Source of the DNA: Tubiluchus corallicola
Taxonomy: Eukaryota; Priapulida; Priapulimorpha; Priapulimorphida; Tubiluchidae
Direction of reading: 5' to 3'
DNA: 64,000 nucleotides
Assembly: GCA_030141605.1 (NCBI GenBank)
Contig: JAQGDQ010000322.1
Location: forward strand, 156,501 to 220,500
Shown in pieces: positions 1 to 11,689 of this stretch (positions within the stretch are counted from its first letter, which is position 1; every line of letters begins with the position of its first letter). The translations under genes and the position numbers were made by a program. Under the pieces are notes generated by a model that saw only the letters and a list, made by a program, of their open reading frames with translations, made no database searches and was not told where the DNA came from.

Positions 1-708
1 CTGAAACCAAAGCGAATTTCAACAGTTTCGAATACGAATCAAATGCAAATTCAGCTTCAAAAATTTCCGAATAAGTTTTCGAATCGCTAAAATAAGAGCA
101 CTCTCACAATGATCGTGCATAGTACTTGATTTAGTTCTGCAGTAAAAACACTAATAATTTGTTTGTAAACCGTACACAGAAATCACAGCTAAATTGTTCT
201 GACTGCATTGTTCTGAAGCAATCTGTCTTTCAAAGAATAAAACACAAATATAACATACCTAGACTTACTCAACGATCCACAGTAACAATGAACAATTTCA
301 ACCATGGCAGTAACTACAGTGCACATTTTTCACACCATTTATTCATAAACAGTAACATTCCAAAATCAAGTTCTATTTCAGCAGTAGTGGATTTACGTGC
401 CAAGCAAAAATACATTCATTTCACATCACAGCTCTGATAAATATCTGCCGACTCAGTGTCTCATCTTAGATGGTGTTCAGATATACGATAAAAAACAATT
501 TCAGCTTTTGTCTTATCAAAGCTGCAGAATTTGCAAAGATCAAAACAAAATATAATGGTAGCTGCTGAACACATGACAGCTCATACAGGAAAAAATATCT
601 TCACCCATGAATTCTGCTCATAGCAACTTTCATGCACTTTGGAGATTTTGGTAAAACACTAAGACTCTTAAAACGGTAACACCGTGTTTCAAGATAATGT
701 AAACTTAC

Positions 709-3700
709 TTTTTTGTTACTAATTTCTTTCCGTTAATAAACTTTGTGGACGTGGAGGTTTTGCGTACTTTCATTCCTGCTGTTGAGTCTCCTCCCGTGGG
801 CCGCATACTACTTGAGCTACTGAAGAATGAGGTGAAACCGCTGTAAAATGAAAAACAAACTGCTTGAGTTACTGAAGAATGAGGTGAAACTACTGTAAAA
901 TGAAAAACAAACTGCTTGAGCAACTGAAGAATGAGGTGAAACTACTGTAAAATGAAAAACAAACTGCTTGAGCAACTGAAGAATGAGGTGAAACTGCTGT
1001 AAAATGAAAAACAAACTGCATTCAGCTACTGAAGAATGAGGTGAAACCGCTGTAAAATGAAAAACAAACTGCATTCAGCTACTGAAGAATGAGGTGAAAC
1101 CGCTGTAAAATGAAAAACAAACTGCTTGAGCTACTGAAGAATGAGGTGAAACCGCTGTAAAATGAAAAACAAACTGCTTGAGCTACTGAAGAATGAGGTG
1201 AAACCGCTGTAAAATGAAAAACAAACTGCATTCAGCTACTGAAGAATGAGGCGAAACTGCTGTAAAATGAAAAACAAACTGCTTGAACTACTGAAGAATG
1301 AGGCGAAACCGCTGTAAAATGAAAAACAAACTGCTTGAGCTACTGAAGAATGAGGTGAAACCGCCGTAAAATGAAAAACAAACTGCATTCAGCTACTGAA
1401 GAATGAGGTGAAACCGCTGTAAAATGAAAAACAAACTGCTTGAGCTACTGAAGAATGAGGTGAAACCGCTGTAAAATGAAAAACAAACTGTTTGAGCCAC
1501 TGAAGAATGAGGTGAAACCGCTGTAAAATGAAAAACAAACTGCTTGAGCTACTGAAGAATGAGGTGAAACCGCTGTAAAATGAAAAACAAACTGCATTCA
1601 ACTACTGAAGAATGAGGTGAAACCGCTGTAAAATGAAAAACAAACTGCTTGAGCTACTGAAGAATGAGGCGAAACTGCTGTAAAATGAAAAACAAACTGC
1701 TTGAGCTACTGAAGAATGAGGCGAAACCGCTGTAAAATGAAAAACAAACTGCTTGAGCTACTGAAGAATGAGGCGAAACCGCTGTAAAATGAAAAACAAA
1801 CTGCATGAGCTACTGAAGAATGAGGTGAAACCGCTGTAAAATGAAAAACAAACTGCTTGAGCTACTGAAGAATGAGGTGAAACCGCTGTAAAATGAAAAA
1901 CAAACTGCTTGAGCTACTGAAGAATGAGGTGAAACCGCTGTAAAATGAAAAACAAACTGCATTCAGCTACTGAAGAATGAGGTGAAACCGCTGTAAAATG
2001 AAAAACAAACTGCTTGAGCTACTGAAGAATGAGGTGAAACCGCTGTAAAATGAAAAACAAACTGCTTGAGCTACTGAAGAATGAGGCAAAAGTGCTGTAA
2101 AATGAAAAACAAACTGCTTGAGCTACTGAAGAATGAGGTGAAACCGCTGTAAAATGAAAAACAAACTGTTTGAGCTACTGAAGAATGAGGTGAAACCACT
2201 GTAAAATGAAAAACAAACTGCTTGAGCTACTGAAGAATGAGGTGAAACCGCTGTAAAATGAAAAACAAACTGCTTGAGCTACTGAAGAATGAGGTGAAAC
2301 CGCTGTAAAATGAAAAACAAACTGCTTGAGCTACTGAAGAATGACCTAAATGAAAAACAAACTGCATTCAGCTACTGAAGAATGAGGTGAAACTGCTGTA
2401 AAATGAAAAACAAACTGTTTGAGCTACTGAAGAATGAGGTGAAACCGCTGTAAAATGAAAAACAAACTGCTTGAGCTACTGAAGAATGAGGTGAAACCGC
2501 TGTAAAATGAAAAACAAACTGCATTCAGCTACTGAAGAATGAGGTGAAACCGCTGTAAAATGAAAAACAAACTGCTTGAGCTACTGAAGAATGACCTAAA
2601 TGAAAAACAAACTGCATTCAGCTACTGAAGAATGAGGTGAAACTGCTGTAAAATGAAAAACAAACTGCTTGAGCTACTGAAGAATGAGGTGAAACCGCTG
2701 TAAAATGAAAAACAAACTGCTTGAACTACTGAAGAATGAGGCGAAACTGCTGTAAAATGAAAAACAAACTGCATTCAGCTACTGAAGAATGAGGTGAAAC
2801 CGCTGTAAAATGAAAAACAAACTGTTTGAGCTACTGAAGAATGAGGTGAAACCGCTGTAAAATGAAAAACAAACTGCTTGAGCTACTGAAGAATGAGGTG
2901 AAACCGCTGTAAAATGAAAAACAAACTGCATTCAGCTACTGAAGAATGAGGTGAAACCGCTGTAAAATGAAAAACAAACTGCATTCAGCTACTGAAGAAT
3001 GAGGTGAAACCGCTGTAAAATGAAAAACAAACTGCTTGAGCTACTGAAGAATGACCTAAATGAAAAACAAACTGCATTCAGTTACTGAAGAATCAGGTGA
3101 AACCGCTGTAAAATGAAAAACAAACTGCATTCAGCTACTGAAGAATGAGGTGAAACCGCTGTAAAATGAAAAACAAACTGCTTGAGCTACTGAAGAATGA
3201 CCTAAATGAAAAACAAACTGCATTCAGCTACTGAAGAATGAGGTGAAACTGCTGTAAAATGAAAAACAAACTGTTTGAGCTACTGAAGAATGAGGTGAAA
3301 CCGCTGTAAAATGAAAAACCAACTGCTTGAGCTACTGAAGAATGAGGTGAAACTGCTGTAAAATGAAAAACAAACTGCTTGAGCTACTGAAGAATGAGGT
3401 GAAACCGCTGTAAAATGAAAAACAAACTTCTTGAGCTACTGAAGAATGAGGTGAAACCGCTGTAAAATGAAAAAGAAACTGCATTCAGCTACTGAAGAAT
3501 GAGGTGAAACCGCTGTAAAATGAAAAACAAACTGCATTCAGCTACTGAAGAATGAGGTGAAACCGCTGTAAAATGAAAAACAAACTGCTTGAGCTACTGA
3601 AGAATGACCTAAATGAAAAACAAACTGCATTCAGCTACTGAAGAATGAGGTGAAACTGCTGTAAAATGAAAAACAAACTGTTTGAGCTACTGAAGAATGA

Positions 3701-6700
3701 GGTGAAACCGCTGTAAAATGAAAAACCAACTGCTTGAGCTACTGAAGAATGAGGTGAAACTGCTGTAAAATGAAAAACAAACTGTTTGAGCTACTGAAGA
3801 ATGAGGTGAAACTGCTGTAAAATGAAAAACAAACTGCTTGAGCTACTGAAGAATGAGGTGAAACCGCTGTAAAATGAAAAACAAACTGCTTGAGCTACTG
3901 AAGAATGAGGTGAAACCGCTGTAAAATGAAAAAGAAACTGCATTCAGCTACTGAAGAATGAGGTGAAACCGCTGTAAAATGAAAAACAAACTGCTTGAGC
4001 TACTGAAGAATGAGGCGAAACTGCTGTAAAATGAAAAACAAACTGCATTCAGCTACTGAAGAATGAGGTGAAACCGCTGTAAAATGAAAAACAAACTGCT
4101 TGAGCTACTCTTTAATGAGGCGAAACTGCTGTAAAATGAAAAACAAACTGCTTGAGCTACTGAAGAATGAGGCGAAACTGCTGTAAAATGAAAAACAAGC
4201 TGCTTGAGCTACTGAAGAATGAGGTGAAACCGCTGTAAAATGAAAAACAAACTGCTTGAGCTACTGAAGAATGACCTAAATGAAAAACAAACTGCATTCA
4301 GCTACTGAAGAATGAGGTGAAACCGCTGTAAAATGAAAAACAAACTGCTTGAGCTACTGAAGAATGAGGTGAAACTGCTGTAAAATGAAAAACAAACTGT
4401 CTGAGCTACTGAAGAATGAGGTGAAACCGCTGTAAAATGAAAAACAAACTGCTTGAGCTACTGAAGAATGAGGTGAAACTGCTGTAAAATGAAAAACAAA
4501 CTGCTTGAGTTACTGAAGAATGAGGAGAAACTGCTGTAAAATGAAAAACAAACTGTTTGAGCTACTGAAGAATGAGGTGAAACCACTGTAAAATGAAAAA
4601 CAAACTGCTTGAGCTACTGAAGAATGAGGTGAAACCGCTGTAAAATGAAAAACAAACTGTTTGAGCTACTGAAAAATGAGGTGAAACCGCTGTAAAATGA
4701 AAAACAAACTGCTTGAGCTACTGAAGAATGAGGCGAAACCGCTGTAAAATGAAAAACAAACTGCTTGAGCTACTGAAGAATGAGGTGAAACCGCTGTAAA
4801 ATGAAAAACAAACTGCTTGAACTACTGAAGAAAAAACATTTGCTCATTCTTCATTAGTGAATGCAGTATGTTTTTTTTGGTTTTTGTGTTGGTTTGTTTT
4901 TTTTTGGTTTGTCAAACTGCTTGAACTACTGAAGAATGATGTAAATGAAAAACATACTGCATTCAGCTAATGAAGACTGAGGTGAAACTGCTGTAAAAGG
5001 AAGAGCAAATGTTTACAACAAGTGAGACGATTTTTTTCTACAAAACTTACCCAGAGCTTGCGATGGCGTCGTTTCCAAAACCGCCAAATCCGAAACTTGG
5101 ACTAGGAAATCCGAAAAAACCGGTTGTATATCGCTGGCCTGTCAATCCCACCTGATTACGATTTTGCCGACTCCGGGACGGTCGACCTGCAAACGAACGA
5201 GTTTTAAATTACAAGCATCACAACTTTCTAAAGTTCTTTTAAGCTGCTGAAATGTGAAAACGAACGGTGTTAATATAGTAAAGAGACTTAGGAATAAAAA
5301 ACTTAAAGAACAAGGCAGTATTTTGAACAAAAGGCAGAAAACAAACGGAAACAAAAAGGTAAATATCACTGTGTAACGTTCACCTTAATCACCTTCTCCA
5401 GAAAAGGACTGCTTCCTTTTCTTCTTCCAGAGAGAGTTAAAAAGAGACTAGTTATCAAACAGTGTAAACGGTACTCTGTTAATTAAACATGCACAAAATA
5501 ACGGCCATGCAAAGCAAAATTCCCGTAAGGGAAAACTTCCTGACGTGGGTAAAACTTTCGCAAACCTCTGATCATCATAACTCTGGGGAATACCAAAAAA
5601 GAGGAGAAACACAACTCATGCAAAAACTATAAATACGATTCCTTAATGTTAAAAACTTAGGAATTACTGAACTAAAGTGTTAGCAGGAACAACCACACAC
5701 TATTGTTAATATGAAATAAGCTGTAGGCAAGAATGTATAAGACCAAAAGACATTTCCGTATCTTGTTCAGTGGCGGTTGTACCTGCGTAATAATTTACGT
5801 TACGTAATAAAATAGTTAAACCACCTTGTCCATACGGATGGAACCTATCGGCGATATCCAAGTCAAAATCTGAGCCAGCTGAAATAAGCAAACACATGCT
5901 CGTTTACAAGACGGTCGCTAACGAAGCATAAATAATTGGGAAGTGGATCACAGCTGCAGGTACCGCACAACATAGGAACACGAAGGAGATGAGAAGGCGA
6001 GACGAATGAATGACTCAACAAGACGGTCGCTAACGAAGCGTAAATAATTGGGAAGTGGATCACAGCTGCAGGTACCGCACAACATAGGAACACGAAGGAG
6101 ATGAGAAAGCGAGACGAATGAATGACTCAACAAGACAAGAAAGAACTTTAATCAGTCGGATACAGCACACAATAAACAAGCCAAAAACATTCGAAGCAAA
6201 TAAAACCAGCAGTTTATTAGTTTGGGACATTCAACTGATGAAGAATAAAACTGAACAGCACAGAGTTTGCAGTCACTGCTACCACAATGCATAACCACAT
6301 CAAAATAGTAAGCATGAGGCAAACAAAAACCCAAGAATAACAGATAAGAATACAAGTAGCATGGTAAGTAAACTTGCCTGCATCCTATCAACTAGTAACG
6401 TACGATTAACATTAATAATGCAAGAATGGAAGTGCAACAATTAATGAATGTTAAAGCAGAAGATATCAGACAAGAACAAACAAACAAGCACTAAAAGAAA
6501 GACACACAATGGCATAGCAAGTGTTTGCGGCACCCAGGGGCAAAACAACTTCTGTCACGCTAACCTTTTGATGTTGATCATTTGGTTCGTGTGTGAAACC
6601 AAAAATTGTTCACACTTTCTGCATCTGTGAGCCAAACTTTTCTTTTTTGACATGATGGGACAAAGTTTAACGAATTTTTTCTGAGAATCTCCCCGAGTTT

Positions 6701-9700
6701 GATTTGTGGTACTGCAGCAGAGTAACTCTTTTCTATGCATTAGTTACGCATAACACGACAGTCACTAAACATTCAGCTCCAGCATTAAAACATGCAAAGA
6801 TTATGAAAGATACAGAACACTACAGGTTTTCATAATAATACAATCAGCATTTAGAGAAACGTCACTGTTTCTTCCAAAATTATCAATCTGCTAAACCACG
6901 TGACACCCTCAACACGCCGTTAAGTAACAACATGAATCTTTTTTCTTTTGTTGAAGTTTGAAAACTTTTGTTAATGCTGCATCTGTCATTAAGAATTAAC
7001 AGTCAATGAGAACTCCAGAAGAATTTACGCCCTCTCACCATTAACCCGGGTGCGATCGCCCCTCTCGTGCCCACCTTGCTACCCCTCTGACGACACAACA
7101 AAAACAACAGAACACGACTGTTGCAACGCAATGAAACGCAAGAATGAGACAAACCGTTTCCACAAGCAAATCTAATGCATAAGAACATAGAAAAGCTGAC
7201 AACACTGTGATCATAAGAATTACGATCGGGTGAAAGCGGGCTGCATGGAAAAATCCCACAAACAACAAAACAGGCAACATTTAAAACTTCAAGTTTAAGA
7301 TGTATAAACACTACATAATATAAGGCATTTCAATGATAAAAGCTAATGAAATGATCCGATGAAATCATGCTAAAAGCATGCTGTTAATATTCATTATATA
7401 AAATTATTAATAAAACTTCCACTCATGTAAAAATGTGACAAATTCAAAAACAGCAGCAACAACAACAACAGCAAAAACATCACATTTCTTTAAATTACAG
7501 TCTAGCCTCGTTATGCCGCCACCCTCGCCACGTCATGCTAGGATGAGTGCTTATGTAAACTATATTCGTTATGTCGCCAAACAGACAAACTCAGAGGTGA
7601 ATCGATCAATACATATACTGCGTGTCGATCAATATAACCGCGGTATGTAGACAATGCTGCTGTACTTGGTTAATGCGTAGAGAAACTAAAGTGCCAAAGC
7701 TGCGTTTAAGTTTGAGTTCCCACAAAGTGTGAGCAAATTTACATGATGTCTCTGAAGCGAAAACTGTTTTGTCTTAATCCTGAACAAAAAAAAAGGAAAT
7801 TTGTATTTATCATACGAATAATTCTTCAAAGACACAGCAGGAAATTGCTACTGTATTTAGTGCGAAATTTGGTGACACTGTTAGCCGGAGAACTGTAGGA
7901 GATATAATAGCGAGTAAAGAAAAATGGATGCAAAGTCATGGTCACAGTGGCTCAACGAAATTGCGACGTGGACAGCATTCCAATCTGGACATGGCACTTC
8001 AGCTATGGTTCACGACTGCACGATCGCAAAATGTCGTCATCACTCATTCTAAGATTATTTTTATGACATTTTTTCATTTCTGATTTAATGTTGATTGGTA
8101 TCGTAATGCGGAATATATTTTATATGTACATAGAGGAACACTATGTTAATCAACTATTATGTACAGTATGTATATACATATAGACTAACTTCGTTATGTT
8201 CCCATTATCTCGCCATACTCGCCTCTCGCCAAAAATTTGCCCTAGACGGACAGTGGCGAGATAACGAGGTTAGACTGTAAGTATGAAAACACGTTACACT
8301 TACAGCAGTCAAAGGTGAAAAATGCAACACACCACACGAAACTTACTAATATCGGCAAAGAAGTCTGCAAATGGGTCTCGCCCGCCGAAAAATTCCCTAA
8401 AAACTTCTTCCGGATCTCTGAACGTGAAACCTCCGTGGAAAGTACCAAAATGGAAGCCAGCAAGATCATCGAATGCCGAACTGGTAGTTCCAGCTCCGTT
8501 GATTAGTCCCTCCTTGCCGTACCTGTCGTATATTTTACGCTTCTCTTCTATATAACACAAATACATAAAACTTAAAGCAAAACCGGACCCAATTCTAAAC
8601 TGGAGGTTAAAACAATTTACCTTGTAAAATATTGAAAGGAAACGCAGTATTTTTTTAAAGAATGACTGGTGTGAATATGAATTATTACCACACGAAAGTA
8701 ATTTCGTGTTCCTGCGGCTAGGTCTTTACCATTTTCGTCATTCGTTAGTTAGATGGGTATTAGTGCCCGCATTTCGGAACATGATGGATGAAAAACGGGT
8801 GCTGTACCTTTCACTACAGACGTGTTCTTTTGTGACATAATACACACATGCATGGGCACAGGAGTAAATTTAAAATTTCAGTTTTTATCTCAGAACTTGT
8901 GGAATTTTTGTACATTACACTGAATGTTACACGTTAGCACTGTACTTCAATATTTGCCTTTGCAAACACATGCAACACGTTCGTGGAATGTTTGTGCTGT
9001 TTAAAAATTATGTTCATTCATGATGTCATCAACAGCTGGACTCACTCGCTGATAATAAAGTTTTTAACCTATCATTTCATCATCAGAAATGCTTTGCAAT
9101 TACTACATGTGCTAACATGTACACATTTTACCCAATTTACCAAACTCAAAAATGGGGTAGGACATGAAAATCATACTCAAAAATGGCGTAGGACATGAAA
9201 ATCATACTCAAAAATGGTGTAGGACATGAAAATCATACTCAAAAATGGGGTAGGACATGAAAATCATACTCAAAAATGGTGTAGGACATGAAAATCATAC
9301 TCAAAAATGGGGTAGGACATGAAAATCATACTCAAAAATGGGGTAGGACATGAAAAATCATACTCAGAAATGGGGTAGGACATGAAAAATCATACTCAAG
9401 AATGGGGTAGGACATGAAAATCATACTCAAAAATGGGGTAGGACATGAAAAATCATACTCAAAAATGGGGTAGGACATGAAAATCATACTCAAAAATGGG
9501 GTAGGACATGAAAATCATACTCAAAAATGGTGTAGGACATGAAAATCATACTCAAAAATGGGGTAGGACATGAAAAATCATACTCAAAAATGGGGTAGGA
9601 CATGAAAATCATACTCAAAAATGGGGTAGGACATGAAAAATCATACTCAAAAATGGGGTAGGACATGAAAATCATACTCAAAAATGGGGTAGGACATGAA

Positions 9701-10997
9701 AATCATACTCAAAAATGGGGTAGGACATGAAAATCATACTCAAAAATGGGGTAGGACATGAAACTCATACTCAAAAATGGGGTAGGACATGAAAATCATA
9801 CTCAAAAATGGGTATGATTGAGTCTGTATACTCATACACATACTCATACTCTGTAAATTTTAGCCATTTTAGGTATTTAACACACCAAGACGTAGCAATA
9901 TTTCAGCAGAACTTAGACGTTCCAGTATTATTGAAATAACTATTGCATCACTTTGCCTACAACATTTTACTTTTAAAAACCTAGTTTGCTGTTCTGTTAT
10001 CAACTTTGATCTTCACAAACTTTGCTGTGAATTCGTTTATTTTAAGTAAATACAATTTCATCTTACTGTCTGAAAGGACTTCGTAAGCTTCAGATATCTG
10101 TTTAAATTTTCTCTCAGCTTCTTCTTTCTTTGTGGGATTTTTATCTGGGTGCCACTTTAGTGCGAGCTTGCGATACCTAGAAAAAAAATCAATATTCATG
10201 TTAACAAAACCCCGAGCAAACTGGCAAAAATCAACTTCCCGTTCAACAAGCAACGTAAGAAGAATCTTAATGTCATTATCCGGAAAGCCAATGCAAAATT
10301 TGTAGAAAACTTCCACTGGTGATAGATTTACAGACCTGGAAGCTTCCAGATTTTTCAATTTGTAAACATTTCAACTAAGACTATAAAAACGTCACACTCG
10401 AAGTTCCGCGGTATAGCCAACATCATAAATTTACCTTCTATTTAAAAACTTATGTAGTTTTAAGCAATAAGAAACTGCTGGCAGTCTGAAACCAATGAAA
10501 CAGAACATAGACAGGCATCTGATTATTTTCATACCTTGAAGGGCAAGCAAAAGTTAAAAATTTCGCAGCTTTGAAACACCAAGTAAAAACTGCAAAACTT
10601 GACTGCCAATTAATGAAGAAGCCAGTTGCTAACAGCACGGATTTAACGCTCGTGTTTTCAAATAGTTCTTGTAAAGCAACAAACCATTTGTTACAATTTG
10701 TTGAGTCTGAACCGTGCTTTTAGATCAAACAAGTAACAAATACACCACGAGTTAGACAACGTGCACAAAAAGGAGCTGAAAAATACGCTTTTTTACCGCT
10801 TGCTCGGTGGCATCTCTCTTCACCTCCAAGATGTCGTAATAATTGCTCAATGTCACTGCTTACTGCATTGCCTTATCCACTGTGCTACGAACACTTGTAT
10901 ACTTACTAATAATTAAGAATACTTACGCTTTTTTTATTTCTTGCTCGGTGGCGTCTCTCTTCACCTCCAAGACGTCGTAATAATCGGTCATTGTCAT
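709..10997 (-). CDS. DNAJB6: DNAJB6-like HSP40 co-chaperone (3' end off the left edge)
   Basis: Class B J-domain protein that stimulates HSP70 and, in the DNAJB6/B2 group, suppresses protein aggregation. Exons on the minus strand: 10997-10927, 10176-10067, 8547-8347, 5186-5051, 840-709; lengths 71, 110, 201, 136 and 132 nt join in phase (216 codons so far). Exon 1 begins [20 protein letters not shown], helix I of the J domain. Exon 2 has the HPD loop (KWHPDKN) and [12 protein letters not shown]. Exon 3 has YDRYGKEGL, a Gly/Phe-rich part and [13 protein letters not shown]. Exons 4-5 hold the F/S/G-rich region ([27 protein letters not shown]) and [16 protein letters not shown], which matches the human DNAJB6 segment STSTKMVNGRKITTKR. 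The donor after exon 5 (AAAAAA|GTAAGT) shows that coding continues left of the window; I could not find the next exon in 1-700. The downstream of the two adjacent ATGs fits the family length equally well. DNAJB2/B7/B8 are alternatives within the same group. Confidence 0.9.
811..4830. repeat. 52-53 bp minisatellite, roughly 75 copies, in DNAJB6 intron 4
   Basis: The plus-strand unit contains CTACTGAAGAATGAGGTGAA, then ACCGCTGTAAAATGAAAAAC, then AAACTGCTTGAG. A CATTCAG variant makes 53 bp units. A recurrent shorter form, GAATGACCTAAATG (for example near 2340, 2590, 3050, 3200, 3606, 4270), drops about 12 bp. Read on the gene's coding strand, each full unit contains a pyrimidine-rich TTTTTCATTTTACAG acceptor followed by CGGTTTCACCTCATTCTTC, the start of exon 5. 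The first unit overlaps exon 5 itself (to 840), so exon and array share one origin. Beyond 4830 a few diverged units run to about 5000. The short ORFs in the array on the minus strand are repeat translations, not genes. Confidence 0.97.
5907..6134. repeat. Two-copy tandem repeat of about 112-116 bp
   Basis: The segment starting ACAAGACGGTCGCTAACGAA occurs at about 5906 and again at about 6020. Both copies include GGGAAGTGGATCACAGCTGC and end in GACGAATGAATGACTCAACA. The copies are nearly identical, so the duplication is recent. It lies in DNAJB6 intron 3 and the ORFs across it show no family resemblance. Confidence 0.9.
7498..8277 (+). mobile_element. Tigger/pogo-type DNA transposon remnant with CENP-B-like DNA-binding fragment
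   Basis: Terminal inverted repeats start CAGTCTAGCCTCGTTATG on the left. The right end is the reverse complement of CAGTCTAACCTCGTTATCTC. Both are flanked by TA, the Tc1/mariner/pogo target duplication. Between them, the segment at about 7820-8040 reads, with one frame change, [18 protein letters not shown], then [16 protein letters not shown], then [13 protein letters not shown]. This is the CENP-B-type N-terminal helix-turn-helix pair of Tigger transposases. The DDE catalytic domain is absent, so it is an internally deleted, non-autonomous copy. It sits in DNAJB6 intron 3. Confidence 0.85.
9148..9815. repeat. 30-31 bp minisatellite, about 22 copies, in DNAJB6 intron 2
   Basis: The unit is AAAATGGGGTAGGACATGAA followed by AATCATACTC. 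Variation is slight: GGGG or GTGT near the middle, and four or five A after CATG. The near identity of the units points to recent expansion or homogenisation. The ORFs on both strands here are repeat translations. Confidence 0.97.
10783..10870 (-). pseudogene. Decayed tandem duplicate of DNAJB6-like exon 1
   Basis: About 130 bp downstream of exon 1, inside intron 1, the minus strand repeats exon 1 almost base for base: it reads [15 protein letters not shown] against [15 protein letters not shown] in the real exon. Similarity also covers the 5' leader (AGTAAGCA before the start) and the donor. Both start codons are gone (ATG ACA ATG has become GTG ACA TTG). One A is missing from the lysine run, which shifts the frame relative to the donor, and the donor has weakened from GTAAGT to GTATTT. 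The original is therefore 10920-11010 and this is an inactive copy. An untested alternative is a remnant alternative first exon. Confidence 0.8.
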
Positions 10998-11189
10998 TGC
11001 TTACTGATTTCCTGTAAAAACAAAAGAACATACATACAGTTAATGACGACTCACAGCTTGTAAAATTCCACAAATTAAAAAACTAAAAAACAGAAGACCA
11101 TAAGAGGTGAAATATGAAAGGTAAGTAAAAAAAAACATTTAAAACTTTGACAGATTCATTAAAGTGCAAACAGTTCACATAGTGTTTGC

Positions 11190-11680
11190 TTAATATCCCT
11201 TTAATGATGGCAACAACCACTTGTGCAGAGGAGCTACATATTGGTGAAACCTCCTCTGTTAATAACGTTTACCGTTCTTCACCATCATTACAGCTGCCAC
11301 CGCCATCAGCAGCCAAATCATCGCCACCAAGGACGACAACAACAGTAACTCCACTAGCACCACCACCACCAACAACAACACCATCATCAACAATAACTCT
11401 ACTAATACCACCATCGCTACGACCACCACCAAAAGTGTCACCAACAAAAACAATAAATCACCAACATCAACGCCACCACCACCACCAACAACAACACCAT
11501 CATCAACAATAACTCTACTAATAGTATACCACCACTAGCACCACCGCTACCACCACCACCAAAAGTATCACCCACAAAAACAATAAATCACCAATATCAA
11601 CACCAACGCCACCACCACCACCACCAACGACAACAGCAACAATACCTGCATCAGCACCAACAATAACTCCTATAACAGAG
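11190..11680. repeat. Cryptically simple ACC/ACA/ATC trinucleotide-rich tract
   Basis: The plus strand is dominated by ACC, ACA and ATC triplets, with blocks such as ACCACCACCACCAACAACAA recurring. A Pro/Thr/His-rich frame and its antisense Val/Leu frame both follow from the composition. I see no start context, splice signals or family motif to support a protein. It lies about 200 bp upstream of the DNAJB6-like start, so promoter-proximal. Confidence 0.75.
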
Positions 11681-11689
11681 TAACGTTTT

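Noticed and set aside
1-160. Open minus-strand frame with TTCG-rich repeats near the left edge, considered as the next DNAJB6 exon
   Set aside because: The translation does not resemble the DNAJB6 continuation; TTCGAA-type repetition suggests a repeat.
817-1601. Minus-strand ORFs reading [13 protein letters not shown] and [12 protein letters not shown] repeats
   Set aside because: They are translations of the 52 bp minisatellite; the unit cycles through three frames and most units contain TAG. Only the first unit is exon 5.
7003-7311. 102-codon minus-strand ORF in DNAJB6 intron 3
   Set aside because: No family motif; the GC-rich end looks repeat-like and it lies inside an intron on the gene's own strand without splice support.
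11186-11512. Pro/Thr/His-rich plus-strand ORF
   Set aside because: Trinucleotide-rich low-complexity DNA gives open frames on both strands; no motif, splice or start evidence.
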